From positions 558,001-622,000 of the forward strand of contig NZ_UHHW01000002.1 in NCBI RefSeq assembly GCF_900460345.1: DNA of 64,000 nucleotides. Direction: 5' to 3'. Below are positions 59,818 through 64,000 of the stretch, piece after piece. The position numbers and the translations under genes were made by a program. How positions within the stretch are numbered: position 1 is the stretch's first letter; each line of letters begins with the position of its first letter. The stretch is from Trueperella pyogenes. GTDB taxonomy: Bacteria; Actinomycetota; Actinomycetes; Actinomycetales; Actinomycetaceae. Below the pieces are notes generated by a model, which saw only the letters and a list, made by a program, of their open reading frames with translations, did not search any database and was not told the DNA's origin.

Positions 59818-60341
59818 ATGGGATATTCGAACCATACAGGGGCAATAGCCGAGCTCTCCGAGTCTGAGGGCGTCTTCACCTCCGGTCAGGCGGCACGCAT
59901 GGGCATCCCGCGCGACGCCCTGCACGACGCGGTCGCGTCTGGACGCCTCGAACGTGTGGTGCGCGGCGCCTACCGCATGGTGGGGGTTTGGTTCCTCCTT
60001 CGTGGACGAGCTTGCGACGACCTGCAGCTCTCGCCTTACCGGTTCCACGCCCCCAGGAGGACAAACACAAGAACCCAGTAGCGAGCCTCGCCAAGCGAAT
60101 GGTGTCGCGCAACGAGGTGACGTTCGAGCCGGGGCTCCCCGTGACGCGCCCCGAGTGCACCGTGTTCGACCTCGTCGTGGATGACGAGGATCTCTCGCTT
60201 GTGTCGGGCGTCCTGGGCGATTCGAGGTATCTCGGCTTCGACTACTGGAAGCTCCAGGGACTCCTCGAAGACCATTACGGCAAGGAACGCGGGCGGGCCA
60301 TCTACCATGGCCTGATGGAGAACTCTGGGCTTCTTGGAAAT
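59818..60341 (+). pseudogene. AbiEi-family antitoxin/transcriptional regulator, frameshifted
   Basis: Frame 1 from ATG 59818 encodes the winged-helix part: FTSGQAARMGIPRDALHDAV, 'GRLERVVRGAYRMVG'. Just after, the expected SFVDELATT lies in a second frame (about 60000-60020); LSPYRFHAPRRTNTR returns in frame 1; and KNPVASLAKRMVSRNEVTFE, 'GLPVTRPECTVFDLV' and 'LEDHYGKERGRAIYHGLM' lie in a third frame to about 60341. A stretch between DELATT and SPYRF seems deleted. AbiEi neutralises the AbiEii nucleotidyltransferase toxin (type IV toxin-antitoxin); no AbiEii gene follows. A dead antitoxin. Confidence 0.7.
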
Positions 60342-60441
60342 TTGGCACCGGTTCTTTCCCCATGCAACCAGTGTATTCCGTGCTCAAAGCAAATGAGGCA
60401 CCGCCCCAGCCTCGCACTCAATGCACATAAGGTGCGCCGAG

Positions 60442-60485
60442 TTATGGCGCCAAGCTCGGTTAATGGCTATAATTATGGCCATAAT
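60442..60485 (+). promoter_or_regulatory. Promoter and operator of the phd-doc pair
   Basis: A consensus -10 TATAAT is at 60468-60473. ATTATGGCCATAAT (60472-60485) is a perfect 14-bp palindrome overlapping it. The half-site TTATGGC or TAATGGC is also at 60442 and 60462. This fits autoregulation by the Phd-Doc complex. The palindrome lies 24 bp before the antitoxin start. Confidence 0.7.
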
Positions 60486-60509
60486 AATTCGAAGTTGAGA
60501 GGAGCGACC

Positions 60510-60728
60510 ATGGTTGCCGTCACGGTGGGTCTTGCGGAGGCGAAGAATAACTTCTCGAAGGTCACTGCCGAGGTGAACCGCACCGGTCGCCCGGCTACGG
60601 TGCTCAAGAATAACAAGCCCTGGGTCGTCATCCAGCCGGCAAGCTTGGTCGTCAAGGATGACGCCGTCGATGTCGCGGTCGACTTCATGGATGAGTACGC
60701 CGACGTCTTCTCCGAGCTTGCGAAATGA
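60510..60728 (+). CDS. Phd/YefM-family antitoxin
   Basis: A 72-aa antitoxin. 'VGLAEAKNNFSKVTAEVNRTG' and 'PATVLKNNKPWVVIQPAS' are the Phd/YefM DNA-binding fold; the C-terminal 25 residues (DFMDEYADVFSELAK) would wrap the toxin. ATG 60510 has GAGAGGAG upstream. Its stop overlaps the Doc start by 4 bp, so the two are made together. Both genes appear intact. Confidence 0.88.
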   Translation: MVAVTVGLAEAKNNFSKVTAEVNRTGRPATVLKNNKPWVVIQPASLVVKDDAVDVAVDFMDEYADVFSELAK

Positions 60729-61111
60729 GCACGCCGGCCGTCATCACCAAATCCCAAGCTCTTGCCATCCACGACGCCGCGATCGAAAAGTTCGGTGGAG
60801 TTGTAGGAGTGCGCGATGAGGGCGCGCTCGATTCCGCACTCGCCCAGCCCTACCAGACCTTCGGTGGCTCGGATCTCTATGAAGGTGACATAGCGAAAGC
60901 GTGTAGGCTCTGCTTCGGCGTGATAGCGGACCACCCGTTCGCCGACGGAAACAAACGAACGGGAGCCGCGCTGCTCGGCACATACTTGCGGCTCACGGGC
61001 TACGCGTTTGAACCGCGCAACGACGAGTTCCTCTCAGCTATGCTCGGCGTCGCTGACGGCTCCGTCTCCTACGAACAGCTCGTGGAATGGGTGGAGCGAA
61101 TCGTGGATTAA
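60725..61111 (+). CDS. Doc-type Fic-fold toxin
   Basis: A 128-aa toxin. The Fic/Doc motif is HPFADGNKRTG (residues 70-80), with His70, Asp, and the NKR of Doc proteins, which phosphorylate elongation factor Tu to stop translation. 'VGVRDEGALDSALAQPYQTFGG' is the N-terminal Doc signature. Co-expressed with the Phd-type antitoxin. The motif is complete, so the toxin is predicted to be active. Confidence 0.9.
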   Translation: MSTPAVITKSQALAIHDAAIEKFGGVVGVRDEGALDSALAQPYQTFGGSDLYEGDIAKACRLCFGVIADHPFADGNKRTGAALLGTYLRLTGYAFEPRNDEFLSAMLGVADGSVSYEQLVEWVERIVD

Positions 61112-61323
61112 CTGTGTCTGCTGCATTGATTGCCGCCTCCAAATCACTCTCCAAGGGTGTGTCTTTTGGAGTGGTGGCAGTTCCTGCGGATTTGCCGGTG
61201 TGAGTGTGTGGCGGCATGCGGGTTGTTTCTTTGCGGCGACCACGTATTCAAAGGGTCTCCTGTGGTGCCTGTGGCTAAGTCTGCTTGAGACGAGCCGGAC
61301 TGCTACCGCGTCCGCGTCTTCGG

Positions 61324-61464
61324 ATGGGTAAACAATGGCAAGTAGGAGACTACGACACCCTCACTGATGCCAAGACCGCCCTCGCTATCGAGAAAGGCCT
61401 TAAAGCTAACGGCCAATGGACACCACCCCCACAACACCGAAACGGGAAACGTCTCCACAGGTAG
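61324..61464 (+). CDS. Short hypothetical frame, possibly a gene end
   Basis: 46 codons starting ATG 61324: 'GKQWQVGDYDTLTDAKTAL' continuing to KRLHR. The composition looks coding and the sequence could be the tail of a longer protein lost upstream. No family is recognised and there is no clear Shine-Dalgarno. It ends 9 bp before the IS3-end-like palindrome. Confidence 0.25.
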   Translation: MGKQWQVGDYDTLTDAKTALAIEKGLKANGQWTPPPQHRNGKRLHR

Positions 61465-61472
61465 CCCCGCTG

Positions 61473-61538
61473 GATTCTGAGCTGCTCCCCAGCAATAGGT
61501 ACCTAATTTCTCAGTCCAACTAAAGGGGAACAGTTCAG
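61473..61538. repeat. Palindromic IS3-end-like mini-element, copy 2
   Basis: The left arm GATTCTGAGCTGCTCCCC (61473-61490) is identical to the one at 9707-9724, and the right arm GGGGAACAGTTCAG (61525-61538) differs at two bases. The 34-base loop (61491-61524) matches the loop of copy 1 at 30 of 34 positions, but only as its reverse complement. No transposase is nearby. Confidence 0.6.
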
Positions 61539-61570
61539 AAGAAGAGTCCAGGGCTTATCTTGAATGCGGG

Positions 61571-61669
61571 TCGCTTCGCCAATGACGCCAGATCCCTCGC
61601 CGGAACACCCTCATCCAACTTGCGAGCAATTATCGCACGCATCGCCCGAAGAAGATCAACTCGTGACCC
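61571..61669 (-). pseudogene. Possible phage terminase small-subunit fragment
   Basis: The minus-strand frame reads GSRVDLLRAMRAIIARKLD and 'EGVPARDLASLAKR'. This resembles the helical segment of actinophage small terminases as I recall them. It lacks the N-terminal DNA-binding domain and ends at the IS3-end-like palindrome. Weak but worth listing. Confidence 0.3.
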
Positions 61670-61847
61670 GCAGCCTGCATATCGTCAACGACTTTTTTGA
61701 ACGCGTTACCGGGCACCTCCAGACCTCAATACATTGTTTCGCTACCTCTGTGGGACTATATGCGCTGGAACCTTCGATTGCTTGTCAGAGATATCGACGA
61801 AAAGTCTGAACCTGAGATTGACCAGGGTTGTATAACGATCGGCGCCC

Positions 61848-61872
61848 GGTATTTTCAAAAGATCTGTCCGGA
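61848..61872. repeat. Degenerate copy of the 77-bp palindrome
   Basis: GGTATTTTCAAAAGA matches the right half of the intact copy (9861-9875) exactly, followed by CTGTC after one changed base. The left arm cannot be recognised reliably. Confidence 0.45.
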
Positions 61873-62048
61873 GTCTTGAGAAGGCGTCGTCGCAGTGGCA
61901 ACTAAGTAATGCTCATAAAGGCTCGCGGGTGATCCTCGACATCACGCGAGGGAACTGACCGCGAACGCCAGATTTTCTCGGCAAAACCATGGGGCATGCG
62001 GGGAGCCTGTCAAAAAGTGTCGGAGGCCTGAATTAGGCTAAAGACGAT

Positions 62049-64000
62049 ATGTCTGATGCTTATTCACATGCTATGGAACGCCTGCGCGCCCGGGTTGCGG
62101 CTGCACAGGAAGTTAATGATGCCCGCCGGGCGGCGGCTCAAGGGCAGGTCGGCGCTGACCAGGGTCAGGCCGGCCCCGGTCAGGGGGCGGCGGGGCAAGG
62201 TGTCTCCGCCTGCGGCCACGCAGTGCGTTCTGACTCGGCACTCGAGGGGCTCAACGCCGAGCAGCGCCGGGCGGTGATCCATTCGGGTGGGCATCTGCTC
62301 GTCGTCGCTGGCGCGGGCTCGGGCAAGACGCGCGTACTGACCACGCGCATCTATCACCTCATCTCCTCGGGCTCAGTGCGCCCGTCGGAGATCCTCGCCA
62401 TCACGTTCACGAACAAGGCGGCAAAGGAAATGCGCGAACGCCTGGAGGCGATGATCGGCCCTACTGCGCAGCGCATGTGGATCTCCACCTTCCATTCGGC
62501 CTGCGTGCGCATCCTGCGCGCCGAACACGAGGCCCTCGGCATGCGCTCCACGTTCACGATCTACGATTCGGCCGACTCTAACCGGTTGATGACGATGGTT
62601 GCGCGTGAGGAAAACATTGACATCAAGCAGTTCCCGGTCAAGAAGTTGCTGCGCCGAGTCTCGGACTTGAAGAACGATATGGTCACGGCATCCGCACTCG
62701 AGATGCGCAACCTTAACCCGGAAGAGCGCGTCATCGCCCAGGCTTACTCTGGCTACCAGCGCCGGTTGAAGGCCGCCAACGCGGTCGACTTCGATGACCT
62801 CATCATGCTCACGGTCAATCTGCTCAAAGACAACCCGCTGATTGCCGAGCACTACCGCCGCCGCTTCCGCCATATCCTCGTAGATGAGTATCAGGACACG
62901 AACGTCGCCCAGTACGAGCTCATCCGCGTGCTCGTGGGGGGCGAGAGCGACGAGCCGCACGGCGAGCTGACCGTGGTGGGCGATGCCGACCAGTCGATCT
63001 ACGCCTTCCGCGGCGCCACGATCCGCAACATTCAGGACTTCGAGCAGGACTTTCCGAACGCCACCTCGATCCTGCTCGAACAGAACTATCGCTCCACCCA
63101 GAACATCCTCTCGGCTGCGAACGCCGTCATCGCCAACAACCTCGGGCGCCGGCCCAAGCGGCTGTGGACGGATTCGGGCAGCGGCGAGAAGATCGTGGGC
63201 TATGTGGCCGACGCCGAGTCGGACGAGGCGTCCTTCGTCGTCGAGGAAATTGACCAGTTGCGCGACAAGGGCTTTGCCTATGGTCAGGTGGCCGTTTTCT
63301 ACCGCACGAACGCCCAGTCGCGTGCGCTCGAGGAAATGTTCGTCCGCTCCGGCATCCCCTACAAGGTCGTCGGCGGAACGAAGTTTTACGAGCGCAAGGA
63401 AATCAAGGACGCGATCGCCTACCTCCAGGCCGTCGCCAACCCGGACGACACGGTCTCCGTCCGCCGCATCCTCAACGAGCCGCGCCGCGGTCTGGGCGCC
63501 AAGGCGGAGGAGACCGTCGCGGCCCACGCCGCCCGCTACGGTATCTCCTTCGGCGCCGCGCTCACCGACGTCGCCCATCCTGACGACGCCGCCAGCGCAG
63601 GTCGCGCCACAGTAGGCCTGCAGGCGCGCTCGGCGAATGCAATCACCGACTTCGTGGTCATGCTCGAAGAGATCCGCGCCAAGGCCGCGGCGGGGGCGCC
63701 CCCGGCCGACATCCTCGACGAGATCATGGACCGCTCGGGATACCTCGTGTCCCTGCAGAGGTCGAACGACCCGCAAGATGAGGTGCGCGTGGAGAACCTC
63801 GCCGAGCTTCATTCGGTGGCCTCGGACTTCAGCGTGGTCAACGATACAGGCACGCTCGGCGACTTCCTCGACCAGGTCTCGCTCGTGGCCGATTCGGATC
63901 AGATTCCAGACGAGGACGGCGGCGAGGGCGAGGTCGTCCTCATGACCGTCCACACTGCTAAAGGCCTCGAATTCCCGGTCGTGTTCGTCACCGGCATGGA
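62049..64000 (+). CDS. pcrA: UvrD/PcrA-type ATP-dependent DNA helicase (partial)
   Basis: The gene continues past the right edge; 650 codons are visible from ATG 62049. A Gln/Gly/Ala-rich N-terminal extension (about 28-52) is unusual but low-complexity. From residue 68 the SF1A helicase core begins: LNAEQRRAVIHSGG, Walker A AGAGSGKTR (87-95), 'ILAITFTNKAAKEMRERL', Walker B VDEYQDTN, VVGDADQSIYAFRGA, 'LEQNYRST' and 'LMTVHTAKGLEFPVVF'. It unwinds DNA in excision and mismatch repair and clears replication blocks. Motifs Ia to V are seen in order; motif VI and the C-terminus lie outside. Confidence 0.95.
   Translation, partial: MSDAYSHAMERLRARVAAAQEVNDARRAAAQGQVGADQGQAGPGQGAAGQGVSACGHAVRSDSALEGLNAEQRRAVIHSGGHLLVVAGAGSGKTRVLTTRIYHLISSGSVRPSEILAITFTNKAAKEMRERLEAMIGPTAQRMWISTFHSACVRILRAEHEALGMRSTFTIYDSADSNRLMTMVAREENIDIKQFPVKKLLRRVSDLKNDMVTASALEMRNLNPEERVIAQAYSGYQRRLKAANAVDFDDLIMLTVNLLKDNPLIAEHYRRRFRHILVDEYQDTNVAQYELIRVLVGGESDEPHGELTVVGDADQSIYAFRGATIRNIQDFEQDFPNATSILLEQNYRSTQNILSAANAVIANNLGRRPKRLWTDSGSGEKIVGYVADAESDEASFVVEEIDQLRDKGFAYGQVAVFYRTNAQSRALEEMFVRSGIPYKVVGGTKFYERKEIKDAIAYLQAVANPDDTVSVRRILNEPRRGLGAKAEETVAAHAARYGISFGAALTDVAHPDDAASAGRATVGLQARSANAITDFVVMLEEIRAKAAAGAPPADILDEIMDRSGYLVSLQRSNDPQDEVRVENLAELHSVASDFSVVNDTGTLGDFLDQVSLVADSDQIPDEDGGEGEVVLMTVHTAKGLEFPVVFVTGM

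Larger units (their letters stand above)
61112..62048. other. Gene-poor region with mobile-DNA debris before pcrA
   Basis: No convincing complete gene is seen in these 937 bp. They hold a 46-codon frame (61324-61464), a second copy of the IS3-end-like palindrome (61473-61538), a minus-strand phage-like fragment (61571-61669) and a degenerate copy of the 77-bp palindrome (right arm at 61848-61871). The composition is mixed. The pcrA promoter must lie near the end of this stretch. Confidence 0.55.

Noticed and set aside
62373..63953. 526-codon frame opposite pcrA
   Set aside because: Antisense reading of conserved helicase motifs; codon composition is that of a shadow frame.

Overview
The window looks like chromosomal DNA of a high-GC Gram-positive bacterium (Actinomycetota). 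Evidence: frequent GTG starts, a WhiB regulator, a GuaB3 protein beside GuaB, a MetP/MetS transporter pair, a fused N-terminal Nnr/Alr/TsaE/TsaB/RimI cluster and di-haem-type SdhC. The mix of genes (single-chain PurL, UPF0397 ECF transporter with SAM hydrolase, Pta-AckA) suits the Actinomycetaceae (Trueperella/Arcanobacterium/Actinomyces group); the genus is an inference. I saw no tRNA, rRNA or CRISPR array.

Layout. 1-8.4 kb: end of an amino-acid ABC substrate-binding lipoprotein gene, a PpgK-like ROK kinase, truA, a small membrane protein, a LysR regulator and a four-gene ECF transporter/SAM-hydrolase block. 8.7-19.7 kb: rplM-rpsI, glmM, coaA, glmS, then a tightly packed nnr-alr-tsaE-(membrane protein)-tsaB-rimI run. 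19.9-28.3 kb: sdhCAB, metPS, tsaD, zupT and a THUMP-like methyltransferase. 28.3-39.2 kb: CIRCE-controlled groES, an unknown lipoprotein, then purE and the overlapping purC-F-M-N-D-L genes. 39.2-43.4 kb: an AT-rich foreign island holding the remains of a class III lanthipeptide locus (broken LanKC gene, FtsX-type permease, ATPase, truncated exporter ATPase) and IS remnants. 43.5-58.7 kb: whiB, guaB, a DnaQ-like exonuclease, guaB3, fumC, a PadR-controlled ABC exporter, a GNAT gene, ackA-pta, an RluA-type pseudouridine synthase and guaA. 58.8-62.0 kb: a gene graveyard with a winged-helix gene, a HEPN fragment, a frameshifted AbiEi gene with its repeat-rich upstream region, an apparently intact Phd-Doc toxin-antitoxin pair, a phage-like fragment and repeats. 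62.05 kb to the end: start of a UvrD/PcrA helicase.

How the genes work together. The core is biosynthesis: de novo purine synthesis to IMP (purE, C, F, M, N, D, L) and IMP to GMP (guaB, guaA, with guaB3), aminosugars for cell wall (glmM, glmS, alr), t6A tRNA modification (tsaB, D, E), succinate dehydrogenase/fumarase, and acetate overflow (pta-ackA). The accessory DNA lies in two blocks, 39.2-43.4 kb and 58.8-62.0 kb. Both are bordered or littered by IS-like ends and short palindromic repeats, which also occur after rpsI and upstream of the gene at 2995-3393.
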